Shown here one piece after another: positions 7,303 to 14,697 of a stretch of 40,293 nt of DNA (within the stretch, counting starts at the first letter, position 1; each line of letters starts with the position of its first letter). The position numbers and the translations under genes were made by a program. The notes beneath the pieces are model-generated. The model had not been told where the DNA came from. It saw nothing but the letters and a program-made list of their open reading frames with translations, and did no database searches. The DNA comes from a virus. Where the stretch lies: positions 1 to 40,293 of the IMG/VR virus record IMGVR_UViG_3300032282_001107. The stretch is one strand, 5' to 3'.

Positions 7303-7788
7303 ATGAAGATGCTCCACCGCACGCTTCGCGTGCTCTCGGCGATCATCATCGCCATCTGCTCCATCGTCGCCCTCGGCGATCTCGCTGGTGCTGCGAGCAG
7401 CACCACCAAGGTCAAGGTCACCCGCACCATCGATGGTGACACCATCGTGGTCAACGGGACCGAGAAGGTCCGCCTCTTGGGCGTGGACACGCCCGAGACC
7501 GTCTCCCCGTGGAAGCCCACGGAGTGCGGCGGGCCCGAGGCCAGCCGCTACACCAAGCAAGCCCTGCTCGGCAAGACCGTGACCATCACCAAGGTCGGCC
7601 ACGACAAATACGGGCGCACGCTCGCCTACGTCGATATCGACGGCAAAGACCACGGCCTGCGCCTAATCAAGGCTGGACTCGCACGCGAGTACACCTACAA
7701 GGGGCAGTGGTACTCCAAGTTCCCGAAGTACAAGTACTGGGAACGTCGCGCCATCCTCACTGCCGAAGGCATCTGGGGCAACTGCTGA
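7303..7788 (+). CDS. Secreted thermonuclease-like nuclease (SNase domain)
   Basis: Staphylococcal-nuclease-like OB-fold phosphodiesterase of 161 residues. The N-terminus is a clear signal peptide (basic start, hydrophobic core about residues 8-25, likely cleavage near LAGA-AS at 30). Family motifs are present: RTIDGDTI (41-48), VRLLGVDTPE (57-66, with catalytic Arg and Asp/Glu) and DKYGRTLAYV (101-110, second catalytic Arg). It should act outside the cytoplasm on DNA or RNA in a calcium-dependent way. A role in nucleotide scavenging or degrading DNA around the host is inferred. The ribosome site is weak. The hairpin at 7801-7844 follows. Confidence 0.9.
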   Translation: MKMLHRTLRVLSAIIIAICSIVALGDLAGAASSTTKVKVTRTIDGDTIVVNGTEKVRLLGVDTPETVSPWKPTECGGPEASRYTKQALLGKTVTITKVGHDKYGRTLAYVDIDGKDHGLRLIKAGLAREYTYKGQWYSKFPKYKYWERRAILTAEGIWGNC

Positions 7789-7800
7789 CCCAAGCGGGTC

Positions 7801-7844
7801 GAAGGGAGGGGCACTCGCTCCGCTTCGTGAGCGCCCCTCCCTTC
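7801..7844 (+). terminator. 12-bp hairpin, also repeat element copy 2
   Basis: Perfect outer stem GAAGGGAGGGGC / GCCCCTCCCTTC around the core ACTCGCTCCGCTTCGTGAGC, which is shared with 6789-6809. It follows the nuclease gene by twelve bases and precedes the shared CAGAAAGGTCAAG that contains the next gene's ribosome site. Confidence 0.55.
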
Positions 7845-7867
7845 ATACAAACAGAAAGGTCAAGACC

Positions 7868-8002
7868 ATGCCCGACGACCAGCCGACCAACAAACCCACC
7901 CAAGAGGAGCCCGTCGAAGTCGAAGACTTCTTCGATCTCCTCATCCGCAACACCTTCGACGCCGAGTGCGTCGAAGTCCTGTTCCACTCCACCGACGCCT
8001 AG
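7868..8002 (+). CDS. Small acidic protein (44 aa)
   Basis: Short protein MPDDQPTNKPTQEEPVEVED and on, strongly acidic, with a possible C-terminal helix. The start has AAAGGTCAAG upstream as ribosome site. It is bracketed by two strong hairpins, which supports a real transcription unit. Function unknown; acidic early phage proteins of this size sometimes inhibit host factors, but nothing here shows that. Confidence 0.55.
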   Translation: MPDDQPTNKPTQEEPVEVEDFFDLLIRNTFDAECVEVLFHSTDA

Positions 8003-8004
8003 CA

Positions 8005-8029
8005 GGGGGCCAGCGCAAGGCTGGCCCCC
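8005..8029 (+). terminator. Strong hairpin, near copy of 7235-7260
   Basis: Ten-bp stem GGGGGCCAGC / GCTGGCCCCC with loop GCAAG. The arms nearly match those of the hairpin at 7235-7260, so the element appears duplicated. Confidence 0.55.
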
Positions 8030-8049
8030 ATCAACCCAAAGGAGCAGTG

Positions 8050-8370
8050 ATGACCCAGTTCAACCTGAACGAGACCAAGCCGATCCACTCCCGAGTAGAT
8101 CGGAACCGCCCCAAACCAGTAAACACCTTCGCACAAGTCTTGTGCGAGATCCTCTACCGAGCCACGCCGTTCGATGTGCTAGACAACAGCTGCAAAAAGT
8201 ACTACATCCGACTCGGGGATGTCGTGGCAATAGTCACAGCACGCATCACCAGCAACTTCGATCAGGCCCCAATGTACGACATCGAAGATATCGTCTTCGG
8301 TTGCGAGTCGTACGGAGCAAACTGCCCCGACTGCGGAACCGAAACCTTCGACAACATCACCTACGGCTAA
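8050..8370 (+). CDS. Unknown early protein (106 aa)
   Basis: Begins MTQFNLNETKPIHSRVDRNR. Mixed alpha/beta composition with a C-terminal CPDC pair and an isolated upstream Cys. No family recognised. The ATG at 8050 has AAAGGAG at normal spacing; longer in-frame starts run through the upstream hairpin and are unlikely. It is followed eleven bases later by a small basic protein, probably co-transcribed. Confidence 0.65.
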   Translation: MTQFNLNETKPIHSRVDRNRPKPVNTFAQVLCEILYRATPFDVLDNSCKKYYIRLGDVVAIVTARITSNFDQAPMYDIEDIVFGCESYGANCPDCGTETFDNITYG

Positions 8371-8381
8371 AGGAGCCAACC

Positions 8382-8522
8382 ATGAAGAAGCGCAAGGCAG
8401 ACGCCATCATCGCTCGTCGTCAGGCGGACTACGACCGCATGACGCAAGAGAAGGACCCCAAGGCCCTGTACTACATCATGCAGGGTCGTGGCTTCCACAA
8501 GCCCGCCTCGCCGAAAAAGTAG
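8382..8522 (+). CDS. Small basic protein (46 aa)
   Basis: Sequence starts MKKRKADAIIARRQADYDRM and ends HKPASPKK: a basic helical peptide. AAGGAG precedes the start. The ORF is well placed between the previous gene and a large hairpin. Nucleic-acid binding is possible from charge, but unproven. Confidence 0.55.
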   Translation: MKKRKADAIIARRQADYDRMTQEKDPKALYYIMQGRGFHKPASPKK

Positions 8523-8535
8523 CGGCAAGCGGGTC

Positions 8536-8579
8536 GGGGGTGGCCCCCAACCGACTCTTCGAGTCGGGGGCCACGCCCC
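8536..8579 (+). terminator. Long composite hairpin
   Basis: Inner stem CCGACTC / GAGTCGG with a TTC loop, outer stem GTGGCCC / GGGCCAC, and further GGGG / CCCC pairing. It lies between the small basic gene and SSB. Confidence 0.55.
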
Positions 8580-8623
8580 ACAGCAAGTTCAGAAGATCAA
8601 CCCCAACCAACAAGGAGAACACC

Positions 8624-9019
8624 ATGAACACGAACGTCACGCTCATCGGTAACATCGTTGCCGAGCCCGAAGTCCGAGTCGGCGCCAACGGCAAGGAGTG
8701 GATGTCCTTCCCGCTCTACGTCAACGAGCCCGCCACGGAGTACAACCCGCAGGGTCACACCTCCAAGTACCAGTGCCGCCTCTTCAACGGCATCGTGCCC
8801 TCCGCGAAGCGCATCCTGACCAGCGGTCTCCCCGTCATGGTCTACGGCGAGATCAAGACCGAGGAGTTCTCCCGCAAGGACGGCTCCAAGGGCCAGTCCA
8901 CGACGATCCGAGTCATCTCGGTCGCCGTCAACACCATCGGGATCCAGTCTCTGGAGCGCACGGCTCCGAAGACACAGCCCGAGCCCACGGTCAACGAGGA
9001 CCCCTTCGCTGACCAGTAA
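8624..9019 (+). CDS. ssb: Single-stranded DNA-binding protein
   Basis: OB-fold SSB of 131 residues. The N-terminus MNTNVTLIGNIVAEPEVR is typical of bacterial-type SSB strand 1, and KYQCRLFNG, VMVYGEIKTEEF and TTIRVISVAVNTIG fit the following strands. The C-terminus ends in an acidic tip EDPFADQ, resembling the partner-binding DDIPF tail. It coats single-stranded DNA during phage replication and recombination. The start at 8624 has AAGGAG upstream; a longer in-frame start runs through the hairpin and is rejected. Confidence 0.85.
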   Translation: MNTNVTLIGNIVAEPEVRVGANGKEWMSFPLYVNEPATEYNPQGHTSKYQCRLFNGIVPSAKRILTSGLPVMVYGEIKTEEFSRKDGSKGQSTTIRVISVAVNTIGIQSLERTAPKTQPEPTVNEDPFADQ

Positions 9020-9027
9020 TCCCCTAC

Positions 9028-9055
9028 GAGGGGGCGGACTTCGGTCCGCCCCCTC
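9028..9055 (+). terminator. 12-bp hairpin with UUCG loop
   Basis: Perfect stem GAGGGGGCGGAC / GTCCGCCCCCTC with TTCG loop, eight bases after the SSB stop. UUCG loops closed by C-G are exceptionally stable. No T-tract. Confidence 0.65.
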
Positions 9056-9083
9056 TACCAACCGCCAGATAAGGAGAATTTGT

Positions 9084-9200
9084 ATGACCCCGTTCCAACG
9101 CCACGTGCAAACAGCAGTACGAATGGCTTTCGTACTCTTCTGCTTCACTTGGTTCATCACGTTCATGTTCATGTGGCTCTCCATGAGCCCGTCCCACTAA
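9084..9200 (+). CDS. Small membrane protein (38 aa)
   Basis: Peptide with a basic, polar first 12 residues followed by one hydrophobic segment rich in F, M, W and T (MAFVLFCFTWFITFMFMWLS). Start preceded by AAGGAG. It is too short for family assignment. It may alter the host membrane; it sits far from the lysis genes, so a holin role is less likely. Confidence 0.5.
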   Translation: MTPFQRHVQTAVRMAFVLFCFTWFITFMFMWLSMSPSH

Positions 9201-9211
9201 GGAGCACTACC

Positions 9212-9583
9212 ATGACACTCGAAGCCATCGACATCATCCGCCACTCGTACCACACCATCGACTACAACTACTACAGGCCCAACACCGATGAGGGTCTGAA
9301 CCTCTGCATCCAATTCGATGAATGGACGCCCCACTCGTTCGTAAGCACCATCCGTGATGCGAACAACGAAATCCATGCAACGTGGGGCTACTTCCACGAG
9401 ATGTACCCGAACGCCACCATGTCGCAAAAGATCAACCTCACCACCCTCATCAAAGACGCTTGGGCTCAGTGGGTAGCCGACATGGAGAACAACAGCATCC
9501 TCGTCATGGCGATTGACAACCCGTTCAACGAGACGCGAGCAAAGATGCTCATCACTGGCCTCCAAAACAAGGCGGCACTCTGA
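9212..9583 (+). CDS. Unknown early protein (123 aa)
   Basis: Begins MTLEAIDIIRHSYHTIDYNYYR. Aromatic-rich N-terminal half, helical C-terminal half with NETRAKMLITGLQNKAAL. AAGGAG upstream of 9212 decides the start. Its stop shares a base with the next start (TGATG), so the two are translationally coupled. No family recognised. Confidence 0.65.
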   Translation: MTLEAIDIIRHSYHTIDYNYYRPNTDEGLNLCIQFDEWTPHSFVSTIRDANNEIHATWGYFHEMYPNATMSQKINLTTLIKDAWAQWVADMENNSILVMAIDNPFNETRAKMLITGLQNKAAL

Positions 9584-9966
9584 TGCTGGTAGGCGAGACC
9601 ATCCGTTCAGGAGCACCTACCACCTGCCCCGAGTGCGACTACACACCCGAGATAGAGGTTCTCCTCTCGGGTGGTGGTTACTACATCGGCACATTCTGTA
9701 TGTGCGGACCCTACACCCGTGAGTCCGAGTACTACTCCACCCGTGAGCAGGCTCAGGGCGCACTGGACTCGGGTCTCGTCTCATGGCGTAGCCCGAAGTA
9801 CAACGAGGTGATCATCACAGGCACCATCCGCCTACGTGACAGCATCCCCATCGATCACATCCTCGGGGACCACACCATCAACTGTATCCTCAGCAACAAC
9901 TGCGACGGATACGACAACTGCGAGCCGACCACGATCACCATCAACCACACTCGGTTCGCCGAATAG
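9583..9966 (+). CDS. Zinc-ribbon early protein (127 aa)
   Basis: CPEC near residue 15 and CMC near residue 39 form a probable zinc ribbon; a beta-rich C-terminal half follows with further Cys (NNCDGYDNCEPT). Coupled to the upstream gene by TGATG. Followed by a 14-bp UUCG hairpin. Function unknown. Confidence 0.65.
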   Translation: MLVGETIRSGAPTTCPECDYTPEIEVLLSGGGYYIGTFCMCGPYTRESEYYSTREQAQGALDSGLVSWRSPKYNEVIITGTIRLRDSIPIDHILGDHTINCILSNNCDGYDNCEPTTITINHTRFAE

Positions 9967-9978
9967 CAAACCTTCCCC

Positions 9979-10010
9979 GCAGGGGAGTGACCTTCGGGTC
10001 GCTCCCCTGC
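9979..10010 (+). terminator. 14-bp hairpin with UUCG loop
   Basis: Arms GCAGGGGAGTGACC / GGTCGCTCCCCTGC with one G-U pair and a TTCG loop. Same design as the hairpin after SSB. Confidence 0.65.
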
Positions 10011-10050
10011 TATCGCACCAAAGAAACAGAATTTGTCTAAGGAGGCAACC

Positions 10051-10482
10051 ATGACCGACCACGAAAACCTTTACATCACCATGGATCCAGAACTCAAGAC
10101 CAAGTGGGTCACCGCTCTACGCAATGGTGAATACAAGCAAGCCATTGGCGTGCTGCGTCGCAACTACGCGGATGGCACAAGGGGACACTGCTGTCTCGGA
10201 GTCCTCGTTGAGATCAGTGGCATCGGCCATTGGGATGAGTGGCAGATGTGCGAATACGACAATAACGAGGTGGGCTTCTGGCCATCCGAAAACGACGCTG
10301 ACTCCGTCACGGGGTTCCTCCCCAATGACTATCTGGAACTCGTTGGCCTCCCCAACAAAGCAGCCGCCGTGCTCATGACCATCAATGATGGAAACGATAC
10401 CGATCTGTATAACGGGCAGCACTCGTTCAAACAGATCGCGGACATCATCGAACAAAACTACATCGAAATCGTCACCGACTAA
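10051..10482 (+). CDS. Phage protein of CCLGVL family, paralogue A (143 aa)
   Basis: Contains the pattern WVTALRNGEYKQAIGVLR, then HCCLGVLVEISG, and near the end NDGNDTDL and HSFKQIADIIE. This architecture (alpha-helical start, CCLGVL core, helical end) recurs in many phages as an uncharacterised family. The next gene, 37 bases on, is a clear paralogue. Start set by AAGGAGG upstream. Function unknown. Confidence 0.7.
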   Translation: MTDHENLYITMDPELKTKWVTALRNGEYKQAIGVLRRNYADGTRGHCCLGVLVEISGIGHWDEWQMCEYDNNEVGFWPSENDADSVTGFLPNDYLELVGLPNKAAAVLMTINDGNDTDLYNGQHSFKQIADIIEQNYIEIVTD

Positions 10483-10519
10483 CAATAACCAATCCACAAC
10501 CACAAAGGAGCAACACGCC

Positions 10520-11002
10520 ATGAAATACGAACTCGCAATCAACATGAAGCCCGAACTCAAGAAAGCGTGGATCGATGCTCTGCGTAGCGGAGACTACAAG
10601 CAAGCATCAGGCGAACTCCAAGATGTCGATCCTTCCAGTGGCGAAACCACAGGCTACTGCTGCCTCGGGGTCCTACTGGACATCTGCGGCGAAGGCGAGT
10701 GGGTGCCGTCGACCACCGACGACGAATACTACGCGCCCGAGTACGTCATGGACTTCAAAGTCGACGGAGCCAACGACCACGCCGAGATGAAAGAAACCCT
10801 CCACAACTCGGTTCTGGACTACTTCGGCATCGACCTCGACACCGCCAGCCACCTAATGGGCGCAAACGACGGTGGCAGCGACTACGGAGACAACAACTTC
10901 GACCAGATCGCGGACGCCATCGAAACGGGCGTACTGATAACAAACCAGTGCGACTGCGACAACTGCAACTGCAACTGCGACAAAAACGATGCCGATGATT
11001 GA
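10520..11002 (+). CDS. Phage protein of CCLGVL family, paralogue B, with Cys-Asp tail (160 aa)
   Basis: Paralogue of the previous gene: WIDALRSGDYKQASGELQ, YCCLGVLLDICG, NDGGSDYG and FDQIADAIE align with it. It differs by a C-terminal tail of alternating Cys, Asp and Asn (CDCDNCNCNCDKNDADD), which looks able to bind metal and is absent from paralogue A. AAAGGAG supports the start. The pair probably arose by tandem duplication. Confidence 0.7.
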   Translation: MKYELAINMKPELKKAWIDALRSGDYKQASGELQDVDPSSGETTGYCCLGVLLDICGEGEWVPSTTDDEYYAPEYVMDFKVDGANDHAEMKETLHNSVLDYFGIDLDTASHLMGANDGGSDYGDNNFDQIADAIETGVLITNQCDCDNCNCNCDKNDADD

Positions 11003-11063
11003 TGAAATCGTCACTCTAGTAATCATAATCGTGGCTATCGCCATGCTCATGGACATGCTCTAA
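10995..11063 (+). CDS. Possible tiny membrane peptide (22 aa)
   Basis: Open frame MIDEIVTLVIIIVAIAMLMDML, one hydrophobic helix, overlapping the end of the preceding gene by eight bases. No ribosome site is seen, so the gene is uncertain; coupling to the upstream stop could allow translation. Confidence 0.3.
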   Translation: MIDEIVTLVIIIVAIAMLMDML

Positions 11064-11092
11064 CCAACCAACAACAACAGGAGGCAATACCA

Positions 11093-11341
11093 ATGGCAAG
11101 CCGTATCGAAAGCGACATCTTCGACACCCACGCACGAACCAAGTACCCGTGGGCCGAGTGGACCGATGGCTCCACTTGGCAAATCGAAACCCCCGAGGAC
11201 TTCTCGTGCTCCGTGGCTTCAATGAAGGGTCACCTGTACTCCCACGCCTTCAAGTCCGATCAGAAGGTCAACGTACGACAGACCAACGACACGACCCTCG
11301 TGTTCAGGTTTATCCCGCTCACGCCCACCACGGAGGGCTAG
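11093..11341 (+). CDS. Unknown small protein (82 aa)
   Basis: Begins MASRIESDIFDTHARTKYPW; beta-rich with aromatic residues. ACAGGAGG upstream gives a strong start. The stop shares a base with the GTG of the following gene. No family recognised. Confidence 0.65.
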   Translation: MASRIESDIFDTHARTKYPWAEWTDGSTWQIETPEDFSCSVASMKGHLYSHAFKSDQKVNVRQTNDTTLVFRFIPLTPTTEG

Positions 11342-12219
11342 TGGATATCACGACCTACTTGGAGGGGCGGCTCAATCCAGAGCCGCCCCTTCCAAGCCTC
11401 AAAGAAGCACGAAGCATCTACGCTCAGGTACGGGCAAACATCGGCATGAGTCATGCAGTTGGCTCATGGTTCACTGCCCCCACCGACAACCTCAAGTTCA
11501 AGAAGACACAGGTCCTGCCAACTTGGGGTTGGAGTGCGCTCCCGAACAACATGACCACAGACTGGCTAATGGCCAACGACATGCTAGACAATAACCACAA
11601 GAAAGGAATCAACTTCTGCGGAAATAACTCTCCCGCGTGTACCGCATGCTGTCTAAATACAGCAGGTAAAGGAATGCTCCATTCAGTTCAAATGGGCCGT
11701 CTTGCACGGTCGATCATGCTGATGGCCTACCCAGAAGCATTTGCAAGTCTCACGGTGCATGGTCTAGAACGACTACTGGAAAAACATGGTCAGTTTGCAT
11801 ACCGCCCAAATGTCCTCACAGACGTTATGTGGGAAAAGGTATGGCCCGACTTGTTCTTCCGCTTCCCCAGCATCAAGTTCTACGACTACACCAAACATTG
11901 GGATCGCCCTCGGTGGCCAACAAACAACTACGTCTTGACGTATTCAGCCTCCGAAAAGCACACCCTAGAAGAAATCCACTACAAAGTCATCGGCCTCCGA
12001 TCCACAGTTGCGGTGGTTGTTGACTCTAAGCCCAAGGATCCCAAACCCGCAACGTGGGCTGGACTCCCTGTCATCAATGGAGACGACCCAGTCACGGGCG
12101 ACGCCAGATACATGGATCCAATCGGGCATGTGATCCTACTCAGCGCAAAAGGCAAGGCACGACGGGCAGCGTACCGAACTGCTGGTTTCGTATGGCCCAT
12201 CAATCAGGAGTACACATGA
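11341..12219 (+). CDS. GP88-family phage protein (292 aa)
   Basis: Matches the family named after mycobacteriophage L5 gene 88. Seen here: a Cys cluster in CGNNSPACTACCLNTAGKG (about residues 93-111), then VLTDVMWEK, FPSIKFYDYTKHW, YVLTYSASEK, VAVVVDSK, GLPVINGD and a C-terminal LLSAKGKAR. The biochemical role is unknown; the clustered Cys suggest a metal or Fe-S site. GTG start at 11341, sharing a base with the upstream stop, with GGAGG four bases before. Earlier in-frame starts would overlap the whole previous gene and are rejected. A strong hairpin lies in its first codons. Confidence 0.75.
   Translation: MDITTYLEGRLNPEPPLPSLKEARSIYAQVRANIGMSHAVGSWFTAPTDNLKFKKTQVLPTWGWSALPNNMTTDWLMANDMLDNNHKKGINFCGNNSPACTACCLNTAGKGMLHSVQMGRLARSIMLMAYPEAFASLTVHGLERLLEKHGQFAYRPNVLTDVMWEKVWPDLFFRFPSIKFYDYTKHWDRPRWPTNNYVLTYSASEKHTLEEIHYKVIGLRSTVAVVVDSKPKDPKPATWAGLPVINGDDPVTGDARYMDPIGHVILLSAKGKARRAAYRTAGFVWPINQEYT
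11358..11396 (+). terminator. Hairpin inside the start of the GP88 gene
   Basis: Arms CTTGG-A-GGGGCGGCTC and GAGCCGCCCC-T-T-CCAAG with a six-base loop, 17 bases after the upstream stop. Same form as the intergenic hairpins but within coding sequence, so it may act as an attenuator. Confidence 0.45.
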
Positions 12220-12512
12220 ACAAGGAAGTAAACCGTTACCACCACCACTTTGTAGTCGTAGGAGTGCGGTCCAGTACCGCCCCCTACGACTACAAATACT
12301 ACATCGATGACGGAACATTCTTCGGTGATTGCGAAGTGTGGGATTCCCATCCCGCAGAAAATGGAGATCCCTGCGGCACCCTACTCGATCACCGCAAGAC
12401 GCCCGACATCTATGAAGAAAACAACGAAATCTACCGACACCTCAGCCACCTCATTAGCGCTTACTCACAGGAAGAAGAACCACAACATGACAACCTTCAA
12501 CTCTTCAATTGA
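12216..12512 (+). CDS. Unknown early protein (98 aa)
   Basis: Begins MNKEVNRYHHHFVVVGVRSS. Beta-rich N-terminal half, acidic C-terminus. ATGA overlap with the GP88 gene. No family recognised. Confidence 0.6.
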   Translation: MNKEVNRYHHHFVVVGVRSSTAPYDYKYYIDDGTFFGDCEVWDSHPAENGDPCGTLLDHRKTPDIYEENNEIYRHLSHLISAYSQEEEPQHDNLQLFN

Positions 12513-12999
12513 CATCGATGAAGACGTTCTCATTGAGATCGTCACGGAATCCAACGATTTCGACAGCAAGGTCAACTCCATCATCGACAACTACGACCTG
12601 AGCGACTCACTCAGCGATGCCGTGGGCAACTACGACTTCGATTACGACATCCAGAACGCCATCGAACGTTACAACTTCGTAGACGCTGATGAAGCAATCA
12701 CGGAAGACAACATCGCTCGGATCATGATCTCCGAGATCCAGCAGAACGAAGACATCCAGTACGAGATCCGTCTCGCATCCAATGTCGAAATGGAGTTCGA
12801 CAACCATCCGCCCGATGAGACGATCTTGAAAATCATCCACACTCTTCACTCGGTGTGTGGTAAGATCGCTCAGCAAATTGCGATCATCAACGCAATGAGT
12901 GGCGTCACGACGTGGCCAAACGACGTTGTGACAGAACTCCAGTCCATTGCAAGCACGCTGATGCAATACGGCATCGACGTTACCAAGACAGAGCAGTAG
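12487..12999 (+). CDS. Acidic repeat protein (170 aa)
   Basis: Very acidic N-terminal half with three 13-residue repeats at about 29-67: VNSIIDNYDLSDS, LSDAVGNYDFDYD and IQNAIERYNFVDA. The C-terminal half is helical. It overlaps the upstream gene by 26 bases and starts at ATG 12487 after AGGAAGAAG. Negative charge and helical repeats could mimic DNA, but that is speculation. Family unknown. Confidence 0.6.
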   Translation: MTTFNSSIDIDEDVLIEIVTESNDFDSKVNSIIDNYDLSDSLSDAVGNYDFDYDIQNAIERYNFVDADEAITEDNIARIMISEIQQNEDIQYEIRLASNVEMEFDNHPPDETILKIIHTLHSVCGKIAQQIAIINAMSGVTTWPNDVVTELQSIASTLMQYGIDVTKTEQ

Positions 13000-13009
13000 G
13001 AGGCTCACC

Positions 13010-13981
13010 ATGGCACATCAGATTGAATCCGCTAACGGTCGGGATATGTTCATCGGCTCGCAGGACGCTTGGCACCGTCTTGGCGAGGTCGTTGGAGATG
13101 ACTTCGACTTCAACTGCATTCGTGAAGTCCGTCCCGAAATCGCTTCGGGCGTCACAAAGATGCCGCTCTACTATGAGTACTGCGACGGCTATGCTGAGAT
13201 CGAACAGCAGGTCGCCATCGTCCGTGATTGGGACGAGAAGGTTCTCGGCGTAGTCGGTCCCGAGTACGGCGTAGTCAACCCCGAAGAGGCGTACGAGTGG
13301 GCTTCGGCCATCTCGGAGTACGGCGACATCCCGCTAGTTTCTGCTGGAAACCTGCGTGGTGGTTCGCAGTTCTTCTTCACTCTGCGCATGGGCAAGGAGG
13401 CCCCTGCGGGCATTGAGTACACGCCATACGTGAGCGTTGTGTCCTCGCATGATGGCTCGCAGGCTCTTCAGGCAATCTTCAGCCCAACCATCGTCGTGTG
13501 TGCTAACACGCTCGCATGGGCACAGTCCAACGCCAAGACTAAAGTCACACTGCGGCACACCAGCCGCATTCAGGACCGCATGGAGATGGCTCTGGACACC
13601 CTGCGAGTGTCTGCGGAGGCTGCGAAGGCTACCAACCAGTTGATCGCTGACCTCGCCAGCATCCACGTTCCGTCGTTCGGCAAGATGCTGGACACTCTCC
13701 TCCCCAAGTTGGACGAAGAGGGTGCGAGGGCCACTCGTCGAACCAACCTGCGTGACGACCTGTCGTCGCTGCTACAATCCGACATGGTCCCCGAAGACCT
13801 TCGGGACACTGGATGGGGCGTAGTGCAAGCAATCAACACTTACGAAAATTGGGTGAAGCCCACTCGTAAGACCAAGGGTGGCAGGGACTACTTCGCTGTC
13901 CGCCAGTTCGACGCTGCGGTGACGGGTAAGGGGCAGGACCTTACCCAGCAGGCTATCAACGCCGTCCTCGCCAGCGTCTAG
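13010..13981 (+). CDS. DUF932 phage/plasmid-like protein (323 aa)
   Basis: Matches the DUF932 / TIGR03299 family found in phages and plasmids. Seen here: N-terminal MAHQIES then GRDMFIG and AWHRLGEVV, central YGVVNPEEAYEW, FFTLRMGKE, VVSSHDGSQALQA and VVCANTLAWA. Function is unknown for the family; a link with DNA replication or recombination is often suggested from gene context. TAGGAGG gives a strong start. Followed eight bases after the stop by a 12-bp hairpin. Confidence 0.8.
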   Translation: MAHQIESANGRDMFIGSQDAWHRLGEVVGDDFDFNCIREVRPEIASGVTKMPLYYEYCDGYAEIEQQVAIVRDWDEKVLGVVGPEYGVVNPEEAYEWASAISEYGDIPLVSAGNLRGGSQFFFTLRMGKEAPAGIEYTPYVSVVSSHDGSQALQAIFSPTIVVCANTLAWAQSNAKTKVTLRHTSRIQDRMEMALDTLRVSAEAAKATNQLIADLASIHVPSFGKMLDTLLPKLDEEGARATRRTNLRDDLSSLLQSDMVPEDLRDTGWGVVQAINTYENWVKPTRKTKGGRDYFAVRQFDAAVTGKGQDLTQQAINAVLASV

Positions 13982-13988
13982 CGTGATG

Positions 13989-14022
13989 GGGGGAGTGGGT
14001 TATTCATGGGACCCACTCCCCC
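13989..14022 (+). terminator. 12-bp hairpin after DUF932 gene
   Basis: Perfect stem GGGGGAGTGGGT / ACCCACTCCCCC with a ten-base loop; no T-tract. Confidence 0.6.
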
Positions 14023-14052
14023 TGTCCGCTATCCCTTCCAGAAGGAGGCATA

Positions 14053-14424
14053 ATGCCCAAGAAAATCCAAATACCGTTCATCCTCATGGATGGAGTAACC
14101 ATCATGGATGGCTACGACAGCCCATGCGATGGCCTCGGTATTATCAACGACAAGGATCTCAAAACTTGGCGTTTGCTCCACATCGCCTCAGGCGCTCAAA
14201 TCGGTCGCTTCCGCACGAGAGCCATGGCTCTTCGTGCGGCGGAACTCCACACCGAGATCCCTATCGACTGGACTGAGTCAATGCAAGAACTCAGGGACAA
14301 TCCTGAACGTGACATGATTGCCATTGCATCACTCGCTGCGTGTGCTATCGTTGAAGCGGAAGATCAGGCCGAGCGTGCGGAGAAGAAACGTGAAGCAGAA
14401 AAGCAGGACACTAGTTTGTCCTAA
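14053..14424 (+). CDS. Unknown early protein (123 aa)
   Basis: Begins MPKKIQIPFILMDGVTIMDG; alpha/beta first half and a charged helix at the end (EAEDQAERAEKKREAEK). AGAAGGAGG supports the start. Its last codons overlap the start of a small zinc-ribbon gene in another frame. No family recognised. Confidence 0.6.
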   Translation: MPKKIQIPFILMDGVTIMDGYDSPCDGLGIINDKDLKTWRLLHIASGAQIGRFRTRAMALRAAELHTEIPIDWTESMQELRDNPERDMIAIASLAACAIVEAEDQAERAEKKREAEKQDTSLS

Positions 14425-14539
14425 GTGCGGTTTCAAGGCTGAAGTGTATCAGCCTTCGGCTCGTATGTGGCACGGCGCATGTCCCAAAAAGGGAGTGGGC
14501 AAAGCCGCACCAGAGATGAAGGAGGAACAGCCGACCTAG
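14390..14539 (+). CDS. Small zinc-ribbon protein (49 aa)
   Basis: Overlaps the previous gene by 35 bases in a different frame. GTG start with GGAG seven bases upstream. The product contains CPKCGFKAEVYQPSARMWHGACPKK: a CxxC pair and a later H-x3-C, a small zinc ribbon typical of tiny phage proteins. Longer in-frame starts lack a ribosome site. Function unknown. Confidence 0.6.
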   Translation: MKQKSRTLVCPKCGFKAEVYQPSARMWHGACPKKGVGKAAPEMKEEQPT

Positions 14540-14588
14540 AGGGGCTTGGTCAGCCGTTCCATCACTGGTCTACCGAGAAACTAAATTT

Positions 14589-14693
14589 GTGCTTACTCTG
14601 ATTCTGATGATACTCTTCATGACCGTTATTGCCCCAGTGATCCACTATGTGGTCGGATGGCTGCTCTGCCTCGGCATCACCAGCGACCGCTGA
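14589..14693 (+). CDS. Small hydrophobic protein (34 aa)
   Basis: GTG-started peptide with one or two membrane-spanning stretches (LTLILMILFMTVIAP and VVGWLLCLGI) and a short charged tail. The ribosome site is poor. It ends four bases before a 17-bp hairpin, which supports a real unit. Membrane role likely; specific function unknown. Confidence 0.4.
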   Translation: MLTLILMILFMTVIAPVIHYVVGWLLCLGITSDR

Positions 14694-14697
14694 CTAG

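Noticed and set aside
14405-14422. AGGACA / TGTCCT inverted repeat as another operator copy
   Set aside because: Spacing is six rather than two bases and it lies in coding sequence; probably chance.
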